Origin: Hydrangea macrophylla
Lineage: Eukaryota; Streptophyta; Magnoliopsida; Cornales; Hydrangeaceae
Direction of reading: 5' to 3'
Assembly: GCA_033977485.1 (NCBI GenBank)
Contig: CM066985.1
Coordinates: forward strand, 71,099,045 to 71,163,044
DNA length: 64,000 nt
Below, piece by piece: positions 35,736-46,630 of this stretch. Numbering within the stretch: position 1 is the stretch's first letter; the number at the start of each line of letters is the position of its first letter. The notes under the pieces were generated by a model. The model was given only the letters and a program-made list of their open reading frames with translations, was not told the DNA's origin and made no database searches. The position numbers were made by a program, and so were the translations under genes.

Positions 35736-37555
35736 AAATTAGATATGTACCTGAGCTCTGGCTTAAAGCTCCGCATTTGCCCTCGCTCTATCAGCCTGAA
35801 AAAGAATCAGGATTCAAGCATTAGTAATAGTTAAGAGAGGAAATAAAAAATGTTAACTGCGAACAGAGCAGTTTCAAAGCTTACTCTCTATTCGTAACCA
35901 TAAATCCAGTGCTGGACTGTGTGGGCATAGGATAGCCCCTCCTCGGCATAGTCTCTAGGAACGGTGTCGTACTACGGAGGAATGGTCGGTACATCCTGCG
36001 TGTATGGAAGAAGCTGGTATAAGGACTCCTAACCCATATATACCATGGGCACTTTTCAGTTCCAGTGTGGGAGGCTTGGAGGATCAACTGCTCCAAGAAC
36101 AGGCTACAAACATAAATAATTCAAGTCATGGTAAGCATTATTGCAAAAATAAAAGAAAATTTTGAAAAATAATAAGGGAAAAAAAGCTAGTTACCCGAGT
36201 GATATCCATGAGAGGGAAATTGTGCATCAATGAATTCAGTCAAAAGTTGGCGTAGCCGTCGAGGCCATCTAAATGATTCACAATATTCTCTCCACCTAGA
36301 GCAGTGATAAAGTTGCCATGGTCCAAGGTCTCGGTGCTCCTCATAGTAGCTGGGGGAGCCCTCGGCACACAGAAGGCAGGAGCAGCGAGGGATAGCCTAG
36401 TCACCCTCTCACCAAGATACCACTCTCGGCATGTCTCTCCCACCATCAGGATCCTCATCCTAGCAAAACCCACGGCAACCTGGAGCTCAACACTAGCCTC
36501 TAGGAGGACCACCGCCATGGATTCCATGTCATGTGGACCTCCCGCAGGTTGGTGAGGAGATTTCTGCATCCAACGAAGTCATGGGCCCCCACTTTCTAGC
36601 CCGTCGCCTCTTTTTTCCACTTCAGGCCCTGAAGTATAATGGCACCCTCATTTTCCTTGGTGTTAGGAGTCCTCATGCGAAGATACTCGTGGGACCATAT
36701 CTGCAAAAAAAATGTGAAGAGGTGAATCCAATGGCCGAAATGAAGTCAGGAAAGAATATCGAGAAACCCAAAATAATATATATATATATATATATATAAT
36801 GATGAATGAATAAAAAAATAAAGAGAAGGTTTTACCTCCCAGGCTCTCCAGTATCAGCCGATAGAGAAGAAATTACCCTAAAAAACCTCGTTCATGTGGC
36901 GGTAGAGAGTGGCCAGTCCTGCACCTCCCCATTTATACTGGGGAATGCGATCAATGTCCTCTAAAGATGCCAAGTACCCCAAATTGATCCGGTCCCCTCT
37001 AGTGCTCATCAGGGAACAACCTAACACATACATAATAAAGGCCCTAATCATTTGATCATGGGCGAAGTCGAGGCCCCTGAATGTGACCATAAATCATTTT
37101 GCCGGGAAGATGAATTCTCCAGGATAGGCCCTGAGGAGGTCGATGATATGCTCATGCCGACACGGAAGATCATCGTAACAGGCCACAGGGAGGCCGCCGA
37201 ATGGGATACCAGTGATCATGGCAAAATCAAAAGGGGTCATTGTCATTTCCCCGAATGGCAGGTGAAAAGTGTTCGCGGTATCCCACCACCGCTCTGCCAA
37301 AGCTTAGATGTGAGCCATATCATTTGAGCTTTTCTCCAGGAGCTGCATAAAGAGCCAGAAACCCGCAGCATTAATCCCATTCTTAACTTCTTCAGAAAGC
37401 TTGTTATACCATCTGCGGCCATGAGCCAAGCTCCCGTGGCCCTTGAGGGCAGTCTCAGGCATCTGTGAGAAAAAGAGGGACAAAGATAAAAAATAAAATA
37501 TGGATGAGGACAAGAGGAAAGAATAACAAGGTCAATATAGTCAGGCAGTAAAGAA

Positions 37556-38130
37556 TGAAATTCTTGGAGTCTTCGCAACTCCTTTTATGGAATATGGTTC
37601 TTGAGTCCTAGGAACTCCATGATTTTGAAAAAAATGAAATTCTTTAGAGTCATTGCAACTTCGTGATTCTGTAAAAAAAATGAAGTTCTTTTGAATCTTA
37701 TTGACTCTGTGTTTGGGTGGAATATGGAATTCTAGTGACTCTGTGATTCTGTAAAAATTAAATTTGAGTTGTATCGACTCCATGATTTTGTAAAATAGAA
37801 TCCTTGAGTCGTAGCAACTCCATGTTTGCAAATATATATACTTATATAATAATAATTCCTGAGTCCTACCAATTTCGAAGGTTGTAAAGGATGAACTCTT
37901 GGGCCCTAGTGGCTCCATGATTTTGAATATGAAATTCTTTGGAGTCGTAGCAACTCCGTGATAAAAAATATATATAAATTCTTTTGAGTCTTAGTGACTC
38001 TGTGATTTTGTAAAATGGAAATTCTTGAGTCTTAGCGACTCCGTATTTCGAAAAATGAAATTCTTTTGAGTCATGGCGATTCCTTGACTGTAAAAAAAAA
38101 TAGAGTTTTGAGTCTAAGGACTCCATGATC
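37556..38130. repeat. Tandem repeat with GAGTC-N4-GACTC dyads (intron, about 14 copies)
   Basis: Same type of unit as 35400-35735: GAGTCNTAGCGACTCCGTGATTTT-like cores every 35-65 bp with GAAATTCTT spacers. It lies between the first and second exon-like blocks of the antisense gene. Confidence 0.8.
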
Positions 38131-38489
38131 GTGAATTTTGGGTTTATGTGTGCGCATGCAATATAAATTGACCTAATCTAGGTAGAATTTGAGTGCTCGA
38201 TAGGGTTGATGCGACCCCTCTCATCATGGAGAATAAGTGAAGAATGGAAAATTTTGAGCATAGTTTCGGCACAAAATCAATGGAACCTAAACAAAAAAAC
38301 ATGCAAGAGCATAATTTCAAGTTTTGCACATTGAACCTAATATATAAAATTTCACCCGAAATCAATCAAGGGGCATGGCAATAGCTTGGGACTACCAACA
38401 AATTGCGCAAGATCAAGAGCATACACATACATGCATCACATTGCATACATCATCACGAAGAGTAAGAGGATTTGAGATTAAACCAATTT
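38131..38489. other. Unassigned stretch in the Tat-like element
   Basis: Lies between the dyad repeat and the first exon-like block of the antisense gene; presumably part of its first intron. No feature recognised. Confidence 0.4.
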
Positions 38490-38901
38490 GTTGAATGCCC
38501 GTGCCTAGAGATGCTCCTCGGGATTGGGAAGAAGAAACGACGAACTATGGTCGGGAGAAGGCTAATATTTCTTCCTCGAGGGCCCCTGATAGCCTGAACC
38601 ACTAGCCATTGTTGAATCTACAAGCAAAAATGAGAAATCAAGATCATATAAGAAATTGGGAATGTACAAACGAACTATGGTTTCAACCAATGAATCAAGT
38701 AAAGATACAATCTTGATAATAAAAGGAGTGAACATACCTTGGCTTGAGGTAACTCTTGTGTTGAAAATCAAAAGAGAGGAAGATCTTGAAGAGGAGTTCG
38801 TAGGAGAGATTGAGAGGAATGAGAAAGAAAAGAAAAGAAATTATGTTTTTAAACAAACTGCCATACCCAGTAGCAAACGGTGAAAAGTTAGCAGCATTGA
38901 A

Positions 38902-38975
38902 AGAGTGCCACGCAGCAGTCAGTGACTGCCGCAGTAGCATTCAATGATTACCACTGCATAGTCACTGAGTGCCGC
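38902..38975. repeat. Palindrome array GGCACTCRCTGAGTGCC, copy set 2
   Basis: Three to four degenerate copies (GCAGTCAGTGACTGCCGC, GCATTCAATGATTACC, AGTCACTGAGTGCCGCC). It lies about 300 bp upstream of the first exon of the antisense gene. Confidence 0.7.
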
Positions 38976-39124
38976 CGCGTATGACAGGTGGCCTTTTTCC
39001 CCCAAATTTTTCATATATGTAATAGGGACCACCGAACTTTGCTTAGATATCCCTCAGGGTTTTTCCTCATTTTAAATAAACCCCCAAGATTTGAAAAAGA
39101 AGTTTTTTAGCCCTTCTATAAGTT

Positions 39125-39990
39125 GAAATTGACTCCTGATTGTGAGAAATCATATTGATTGAAGTATTGATCGACTCCGAATTTCAAAAATTAAATCGAT
39201 TTGAATTCAATCGACTTTGGATTTTAAAAATTAAATCAATTTGAATCCAATCAACTCTGAATTTTAGAAAAAAAAATTTGAATCAATTCGAGTCTGATTG
39301 ACTCCCGGTATTGAAATTGAATTGAATTTGAAGTCTGATTGGCTCCCAATTTTGAAATTGAATTGAATTGAATTTGAAGGCTGAGTGTTGAAATTGAATT
39401 GAATTTGAAGTCTGATTGACTCCCAGTTTTGAAATTGAATTGAATTTGAAGTCCGATTGACTCCCGATTTTGAAAAATTGAATGAATTAGAGTCTGATTG
39501 ACTCCTGATTTTTAAAATTGAATAAATTTGAGTCTGATTAACTCCCGATTTTGAAATAATTATGAGTTTGATTGACTCCCGATTTTGAAAATTGAATAAA
39601 TTTGAGTCTGATTGATTCCCGATTTTGAAAATTGAATAAATTTGAGTTGATTGACTTCTAATTTTGAAAATTGAATAAATTCGGGTCTGATTGACTTTTG
39701 ATTTTGGATATTGAAGTGAATTCGAGCCTAATTGAATTAAAAGATTTTTGAGTCAATCTGAGTCTAATTGACTCCGGATTTTGAGAAATTGAATTGAATT
39801 TAAGTTTGATTGATCCCTTATTTTGAAAATTAATTTGATTCAAGTGTGATTGACTCTTGATTTTGAAAATAATTTGATTCGAGCATATTTGACTCACTAT
39901 TCTTGAAGTAATTTAAGTATAAGTGATTCTTGATTTAGGAAAGATGATTTGAAAATGAATCTAACAGACTCCTAAATCCTAGGAGTCTTG
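39125..39990. repeat. Tandem repeat, about 38-48 bp unit, with GAGTC...GACTC dyads (about 18 copies)
   Basis: Unit of the type GAGTCTGATTGACTCCCGA followed by TTTTGAAAATTGAATAAATTT. A strongly degenerate array, in the hypervariable 3' region between integrase and LTR that is known to hold tandem repeats in Tat-lineage elements. Confidence 0.88.
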
Positions 39991-40084
39991 AATTTGAAAT
40001 AAGCTAGCAGTGACTTCACTTTGAGGATGTAACGAGTTTGCATTCTCGATTCTCGAAACGGATTTGCGTCAATCTTATTTTGGG

Positions 40085-41010
40085 AGTATAAGGCGCGAAG
40101 CGCATCTCAGTCGATCAGATGATTCTTGGAAGACACCAGAGTATAAGGAGCGAAGTGTATCTCAGTCTTTCAAACAGCGTGCTTCCTGATTCGACAACAG
40201 AGTATAAGGCGCAAAGCGCATCTCAGTCAATCAGATAATTCTTGGAAGACACCAGAGTATAAGGCGCAAAGTGCATCTCAGTCTTTCAAACAGCGTGCTT
40301 CCTGATTCGACACCAGAGTATAAGGCGCAAAGTGCATCTCAGTCGATTAGATGATTCTTGGAAGACACCAGAGTATAAGGCACGAAGTGCATCTCAGTCT
40401 TTCAAATAGCGTGCTTCCTACTTTGACACCGGAGTATAAGGCGCGAAGTACATCTCAGTCGATCAGATAATTCTTGGAAGACACCGGAGTATAAGGTACG
40501 AAGCACATCTCAATTTTTCAAACAACGTGCTATCTGATTCGACACCGGAGTATAAGGCTAGAAGTGCATCTCAATCGATCAAATGATTCTTGGAAGACAC
40601 CGAAGTATAGGCGTGGAGTTCTCAGTCTTTCAAACAGCGTGCTTCCTGATTTGACACCAGAGTATAAGGCGCGAAGCATATCTCAGTTGATCAGATGATT
40701 CTTGGAAGACACCGGAATATAAGGCGCAAAATGCATCTCAGTCTTTTAAACAGCGTGCTTCCTGATTTGACACCAGAGTATAAGGCACGAAGCGCATCTT
40801 AGTCGATCAGATGATTCTTGGAAGACATTGGAGTATAAGACGCGAAGCACATCTCATTCTTTTAAATAGCGTGCTTCCTGATTCGACATCAGAGTATAAG
40901 GCGCGAAGCGCATCTCAGTCTTTCAAACTACGTGCTTCTTGATTCGACATTGGAGTATAAGGCGCGAAGCGCATCTCAGTCTTTCAAACATCTCGAATAA
41001 ATAGTGTAAG
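40085..41010. repeat. Higher-order tandem repeat of alternating about 55-bp and 61-bp units
   Basis: Sixteen copies of AGTATAAGGCGCGAAGCGCATCTCAG-type cores. The linkers alternate between a GATCAGATGATTCTTGGAAGACACC type and a TTTCAAACAGCGTGCTTCCTGATTCGACACC type, giving a dimer of about 116-120 bp. The core contains the short dyad GGCGCGAAGCGCATC. Alternation breaks only near the right end. Confidence 0.9.
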
Positions 41011-41423
41011 GCGTGAAACACATCTGTATGAATCATGACTTTCTTAAGATAGGACGACGTCAAGATAAGAGGTATATGGCGTAGAATGCATTCTTGTCAC
41101 TAGAGGAAGCAGTATGATTCTGAATCATCACGTTTGGGAGCATAGAACATGAGACTGCTTGGGCATGTGCATCACAATAGGATAGGTGCATCCATCCGTA
41201 TGACTATTTGTGCTTGTGTGTGATCCCTTGCCCGAACTACGCTCTGGTCTGATTCTCGGTGGAATACGTAGGCAGCTCACCGTTGAGCATGACCTGCACC
41301 ACCCGTCTCTGTAACTATTTTTGCAATGCATTTTTACCTGAATTCGACATGATCGGTCAAAGGCTTGTCTTCACACAGGCTTCAACATTCACTTATGATA
41401 CATATTGCTTCACAAGCTCTGCC

Positions 41424-41437
41424 GAAGAGGGGCAAAC
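41424..41437 (+). other. Polypurine tract of the Tat-like element
   Basis: GAAGAGGGGCAAAC directly before TGTAGACATCC of the LTR. Plus-strand orientation agrees with the pol remnants at 13225-14333 and 30105-31690. Confidence 0.75.
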
Positions 41438-41886
41438 TGTAGACATCCCAATTTTGACCGACCAACGAATTCAGGGCATGGTTACCTCTAGCCTGATGAT
41501 GACAGTGCCGAATGAAACTCAAAGGTTTCTTTTAAGTGATTCAAGTTCTTAGGAGAATTCTTCAGCCTTAATAAACGTTTTCAAAAAAAAAAGAAGCAGA
41601 AGAGAAAAAGGGTAAGGGAGACCGGGTATTCAGGAAACCCAAATATGAAGTACGTATGAGAAAGACAGTTTGAAAGTCGATTTCAAAATAAGAATATAGG
41701 AGTGGTTTAAAAAAAAAGGGAAAGGAAAGGAAAAGAAAAGAAGAAAATATAAAAAATAATCTATATGTGCAATCTATTAAATATGTATTAGTATAAGTAT
41801 ATCTTGAGTATATTAGTATAAAATATATATACTAGTATAAGTATATATTTGAGAAAAAACTGTTAGCTGTGACACACGGAGATACC

Positions 41887-41978
41887 GGTGGCACTCACTG
41901 AGTACCGCACCGACAGTCAGTGAGTGCTGGAACGACACTCGCTGAGTGCCGCAAACAACTCAGTGAGTGTCGTCCGCT
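41887..41978. repeat. Palindrome array GGCACTCRCTGAGTGCC in the Tat-like LTR
   Basis: Four copies in 92 bp: GGCACTCACTGAGTACCG, CAGTCAGTGAGTGCTGG, GACACTCGCTGAGTGCCGC and AACTCAGTGAGTGTCG. It ends about 90 bp upstream of the TATA box. Confidence 0.82.
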
Positions 41979-42067
41979 GTAACAGATTTTTTTTTAAATA
42001 CGTATGGAATATTCTTGCACATGGGTTTTTCACCTAAATTTACCCAATTGACCCTGTGGGAGTGGTC

Positions 42068-42074
42068 TATATAA
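42068..42074 (+). promoter_or_regulatory. TATA box candidate of the Tat-like LTR
   Basis: TATATAAGG in a GC-richer context, downstream of the palindrome array and before a purine-rich leader. Confidence 0.55.
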
Positions 42075-44239
42075 GGAGGCCTTCACCTCCATTACAAGGA
42101 TCATCTTCTCCCATCTTGCAAAAGATAGAGAAAATTAGAGAGATTTAGGAGTAACTAAGAGAAATTTTTGTAGAATCAAGAACTTTTGAAGAAGGATTTG
42201 AAGAAATTGAAAAAGAATTTAAAGAACTTAGAAGATCCTCACCAAACAAGAAAAAATCCTTAAGGTTATACAGGTAACCTTCTAATCCTATATAGAATTA
42301 TGCTTAAATTCAATCACAAATTCTTAGATTTAGGACCTTTACACATTTTCAAAACCTCTCTTCTTACCTCATTTCATCACACACCACTAGAATTTGTGAT
42401 TGAATCCTTTTTTTATTCTCTTCATTGATTTGAATCTAAATAAGAGCTTTGGATTTAAAGTAGAACTTTTATTTTCACTTGATTTTTTTAAAAAACAAAC
42501 CTTGATTTTACTTCCTTTTGTTTATGTTTTCCTTGGAAATCCATGAGATTCTTAATATCTCATTGGATCCTTTGAGTTTAATCCTCTAATCCTCTATGAT
42601 CTTATGATTTATATGGGGATTAAGATTGATCATAGTCATTTCCATCCATGTTTGGAGATGTCCAAGTTGTAATTTATAATTTGGACCCTTCAACTATGAA
42701 TCTCATGGAATCCTCTCTATATTCTATGAAGGTTTATGAGGATTGGTGAACTAGTCACTCTCTGTCCAAAAGATTTTTAATTAAGCCATGGTCCATGGGA
42801 ATTGAGTGAGACTAATTGGAGGGTGATCATAACTCATATATCTATCAACACAATTTTTGTTTTGATGAAATTTCTTAGTTAAGATGGTTTGGTCTTGTGA
42901 TTTGTGACTAGTCACTCTCTGTCCAAAATTTCTTAACAGTGACTTCGTTTTAAAATAAGTAAATTAGAGCCTTAATCAAGCTTTATTGACTTTAAATAAA
43001 TTTTTCTAGGAAGTTAATTATGTTAACAAGATCTCCTAAAAAGAATGAAGTCATTTGGATTTCTTTGCTATTTTTAGAAAATCATACAAAAACTCTGGAC
43101 AAAGAGTTGCAAATTTCTAAGTGATGTCTAGTTTTTGCCTAATTCCCGGAGATTGAACCGTTGGATCTTCAATTTTATTTTTGGGTTATAAACTAGACTC
43201 GCAGAGGAACAACATACTAAAAAATCATTAAGATCTAATCTTTGAAATTATGACTTTTTTATTTTCTAAATTCAGGTTTCTTCTCTGTAAATTCTGAAAT
43301 TGTGTCACAGCTTTGATAAATTTTGTTAAGTTTAATCTAAATAAGTTCCTAATGCCTTAGGACCCAAACCATGTTTTGAACAATAAAAATTAAGCTTAAA
43401 TCCAGAGACTAAGTGATCTAAACTGATGAATGACTTATAGCTTACTCGGGTTTATATCCATGCATACTTCACATAAACTTAGTTGAATATAACTATGGGT
43501 TCCTTATGATCATGTTGGAATAATACCATCTCTATATGGACATTACATTGGCTCCTAGTTGAGATTTGTATATCTATAGGGATGTAGAATCTCCAACTAA
43601 TTAGAAGGAATTCGTAATTATATCAACTCTTTCTATGCTTAGTGGATTTAAGCATGTTATTCAAGACTCTAAAGTATATCTTGTTCAAGACATGTGGACT
43701 AACCCTTTGTTTTGTAGCGTTATTGTGGTATCATTTCTTGACTTTTCTCCCATTTATTTTGTTTCTTAATTTTTATTGATTTTCGACTCCATGCGCGCAC
43801 CTTAGATTAGGATTTGCCTTAAGTGCATGTATGTGTTAGAGACCCTTTTTCTAGATTTTCTCTTTATTCGTATGCATTGCACGTTTAATATTCGCGGCTG
43901 GATCCCGGGTAAGTTTTCTTGTTCCCTATTTGCATGTCATCTTGCTTGCTATTTGAATTATGTGATTTTGTATGTCTTTTATCATTAGCAATTTTACACC
44001 ATTTTCAACATGCTTTTAGAATGTGTATATATATGTATTAATTGAGGGCATGCTCAAATTAATAGTTCGATTAAAAAGGATGTTGAGTAGAGGTCATTCA
44101 CGAGATAGGATGAGAGGGGGTGTTTTAGTCCGCCGGGCTCCTTCCCCTCTCATTCCATAATCCTCGAACCTAGAATCTCTAGTTTCCAAAATGTCTGTTT
44201 GTTTTTAAAATGGTTTCTTAATTTTCTTTTAAAAAATCA

Positions 44240-44431
44240 AGTGGCGACTCGTATTTGAATTTGAATTTGAAAAAGTTTAAAAAGCGAGGTCAAACTGCGA
44301 ATGTCCACTCCACCTAGTGTAGGCAGGGGGACTGGTATGGCCGATTGTTTCTATGCTTAGGTCCAAAGGTTGAATTAACATTGGTGGTGCCAATCCGCTA
44401 GGATCGGTGACCCCCACACTATCTGATCCTC
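44240..44431 (+). other. PBS-like site and leader following the Tat-like LTR
   Basis: TGGCGACTC at 44242, two bases after the LTR end, is in PBS position. The next 150 bp look like a leader. This internal sequence is cut off near 44400-44430, where the minus-strand element begins. The tRNA is not identified. Confidence 0.45.
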
Positions 44432-44902
44432 TTATTGGTGGATCAAGCTGTTTATTCTACCCGTTCTGCTCTCGAAGGTTTGGGCAAACGTAAGCATGCT
44501 CCTTTTCCTATCGGCCCAACCACAAGTGCAGACTTGCTCCTGGGGGCTTTCGGGAGTTAATTTATTTATTAGCACTGAGATGGCTTTTGATAGGCCTGAG
44601 ATTTCTAAGGTCAGGCTGTCTATCTTAGCATGCGTTGCCTTAGTAGACATAATCAGGTCGATCTGACCACGATGTACTTCAGTCGTTTGGCCGACTAACC
44701 CCTTAAATTTATCCATCGATCCTAATAAGGTATTGTAATCCTGCCTCATGGGTTCAACGTTCAACCTCATGACTTCTGACAGTGCTTCTAGAGTCACACC
44801 ACTATCCTGTGAAGAGCGACCAGTGCTCTCTTCAGCGGATGGGTCAATGGCCGGGTCATCCTGTTCATTTTTCCCGTTCTTGTGGTCTTTCTTTGGAGGC
44901 AT
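44432..44902 (-). pseudogene. Truncated gag N terminus of another LTR element
   Basis: 156 codons starting MPPKKDHKNGK, 13 bp inside a PBS. Lys- and Ser-rich start, then a helical, coiled-coil-like stretch (residues about 45-115). No zinc knuckle or pol follows; the element is truncated at about 44430 next to the Tat-like leader. The position directly after a PBS and an LTR supports gag, but the protein is not otherwise recognised. Confidence 0.5.
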
Positions 44903-44915
44903 ATATTAGCACTAT

Positions 44916-44935
44916 GGGTCCCACCATGCGTGCCA
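44916..44935 (-). other. Primer-binding site of the truncated minus-strand LTR element
   Basis: Minus strand begins TGGCACGCATGGTGGGACC, three bases inside the LTR end. The tRNA match was not verified. Confidence 0.6.
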
Positions 44936-44938
44936 AAA

Positions 44939-46630
44939 TGTTTGCAATGTAGTTTTGCGCCGGTGTGCCAGAGCCAAATGGGTTCGGTGTCTGCAAACTA
45001 ATTTCCTATATCACTTGTGTGAGTGATACACAAGGCTTGGTAATCTAACTTCTAACAAGGTGATTGTGTATGGTGAGCAGTGTTCTAAAAATCAAGCTAG
45101 GCAGTCACCTATGCAGCGCCTAGGCGCTAGGCGGCCCCCTACCCCCCAGAGTTTCTCCTAGACGTTTGTAAAATCGCCTAATTTCCTAGGCGGGGTCCTA
45201 GGTGGGCCTAGGCGGCTAGGCGTAATTTTCATTATATATTAAAAAAAATGTGTGTTAATTATTATTTTTTATTTCAAAACTTGTTTATATCAGTGTATGT
45301 GTGTATATCAGTGGATGTGTGTGTGTAACGTGTGTTAATTTATTACCTGTTGTTTATTTCAGAGCTTGTTTATATCATTGTACGTATGTGTATCGGTGGC
45401 CCTGTGTGTATAATGTGTGTTAATTTTTTTTTCTTCAGAAGAGTTGGAAGCTTAGTTTGTTGGTAAGCACCTATTCAAATTACATTGTTGATAATGTGAC
45501 TTTTTTAATATTAGAATTGCCTCTATATTATTAATTTTGCTTTAAAATAATTTTTCCGCCTAGGCGCCAAATTAGGCCCCTAGGCGCTAGGCCCCCCCTC
45601 CACCGCCCGACTAGCGCATAGCGAGTTTTAGAACATTGATGGTGAGTAGGAAAGTACCCTCAGCAAAGATTCTATGACAGTATTAAAGAGCACAAGCCAA
45701 TTAGTATAAGAGCTTACTAGATAAACCATCATAAAGGATCAATAAAATACGAAGACATCTTATTAAATATTTGGAAAATAATAACAAAATCAAAGAACAA
45801 AATCAGAACAGACTCTGATTACTCAAAATATTGAAAACAGTAAGACGAAAACAACAGGCACAGACCTATTTGCTATGAACGCAGAATCACAAGAAGAAAC
45901 ACAGGGTTAAATGTTGTATGAGTGCTGTTTGAGTGCTATTTTCGAGGATGACGCGGAGTCCTTTGCACAATTGGCCTGCCTTTGCATTTATAGCGGCCTT
46001 CAATAGTCCTGATATGGCAAGAACTCCTTAACTTATGCTCCAAGCAAAGTATAGCTAGCAGAATCCTTCCTTATCTCAATCCTAATTGATTCAATCCCAA
46101 TATTCTCGGGAGAATCCCCTCATCTCCAACTATATGCGACCAAACCCTTTCCTAGACGGACTCTGCTTCATTAATTTTAGGGTGACATCATTATGACCAA
46201 TAGAACCGTCTAACTAATTCATCGGCCCGGCATGGCACGGCCCTATCAAAGGGATTGGACTGTCTTCCAACTAGCTGTTCCGTCTCTGACGCGCACAAGC
46301 CCGATCAGGGCAAAACATATACTTCCATTCATCGGGCTCATCCATTCCCCCTTGCTAGGCATTCCTCTCATGGATGCCCGATGGACATTATTCATGCTAA
46401 CTCAACCAATCAGGCACCAAGACTCGCCACTGCTCGCTTATTTCAAGTATGGTGACCGATTATTAAGCATCCGATCCACATCACCTATCGGGCTCAACCA
46501 GGCGCAGGTCAATGCCTTGCCTTTCCAAACCTCGTGATGTCTCCCTCTTGAGCCCGATTACTCTTCGCAATCTTGGGCTGGCCATTCCAAAACATGGGTT
46601 GGGCCAATCATCTCCATGCCCATTCCAACA
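44939..46630 (-). repeat. 5' LTR of the truncated minus-strand element
   Basis: Plus-strand ends TGTTTGCAATG and CCATTCCAACA, so TG...CA. The right end is inferred from the minus-strand start TGTTGGAATGGGC. It contains a hAT MITE at 45078-45638. No partner LTR is in the window. Confidence 0.6.
45070..45646. mobile_element. hAT-type MITE with 8-bp target duplication ATGGTGAG
   Basis: Element 45078-45638 (561 bp). Ends CAGTGTTCTAAAA and TTTTAGAACATTG are inverted repeats. ATGGTGAG occurs at 45070-45077 and 45639-45646. The subterminal regions hold GCGCCTAGGCG-type palindromes in both halves. The AT-rich middle has GTGTGTGTA-type repeats. No coding. Confidence 0.9.

Larger units (their letters stand above)
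35105..38609 (-). pseudogene. Decayed multi-exon antisense gene with plant mobile domain features (Tat-like element)
   Basis: Exon-like blocks on the minus strand: 38609-about 38490 (MASGSGYQGPSRKK..., two stops); about 37461-36878, one frame with stops at 37304 and 37091, entered through the acceptor-like TTTCTCACAG; 36560-36240; 36096-35881; about 35790-35745; and 35350-35105 (Gly-rich C terminus after EKELISLRRQMQELQ). The second block has the typical plant-mobile-domain phrase FHLPFGEMTMTPFDFAMITGIPFGG and downstream IPQYKWGGAGLATLYRHM. Such domains occur both in host MAIN/MAIL-type proteins and in plant transposons, including Ty3/Gypsy elements. The introns contain GAGTC...GACTC tandem repeats. 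The gene runs opposite to the element's pol, as reported for antisense genes in Tat-lineage elements. Exon borders are estimates. Confidence 0.6.
41438..44239 (+). repeat. LTR of the Tat-like element (about 2.8 kb)
   Basis: Starts TGTAGACATCC after a polypurine tract and ends AAAAAATCA, TG...CA. It contains a palindrome array (41887-41978), a TATA box (42068-42074) and a long AT-rich transcribed part with no ORF. It is followed at 44242 by a PBS-like TGGCGACTC. No second copy is available to confirm the ends, so the right end is inferred from the PBS. Confidence 0.65.

Noticed and set aside
36304..36799. Overlapping plus-strand ORFs of 83 and 88 codons
   Set aside because: Shadows of the antisense mobile-domain exon; the minus-strand reading carries the domain phrases.
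40085..41010. Possible 5S or tRNA-like repeats
   Set aside because: No box A/B or cloverleaf pattern and no 5S similarity; it is a tandem repeat of the retrotransposon's 3' region.
46232..46537. 101-codon plus-strand ORF
   Set aside because: Inside the LTR of the truncated minus-strand element; no motif and no splice context.
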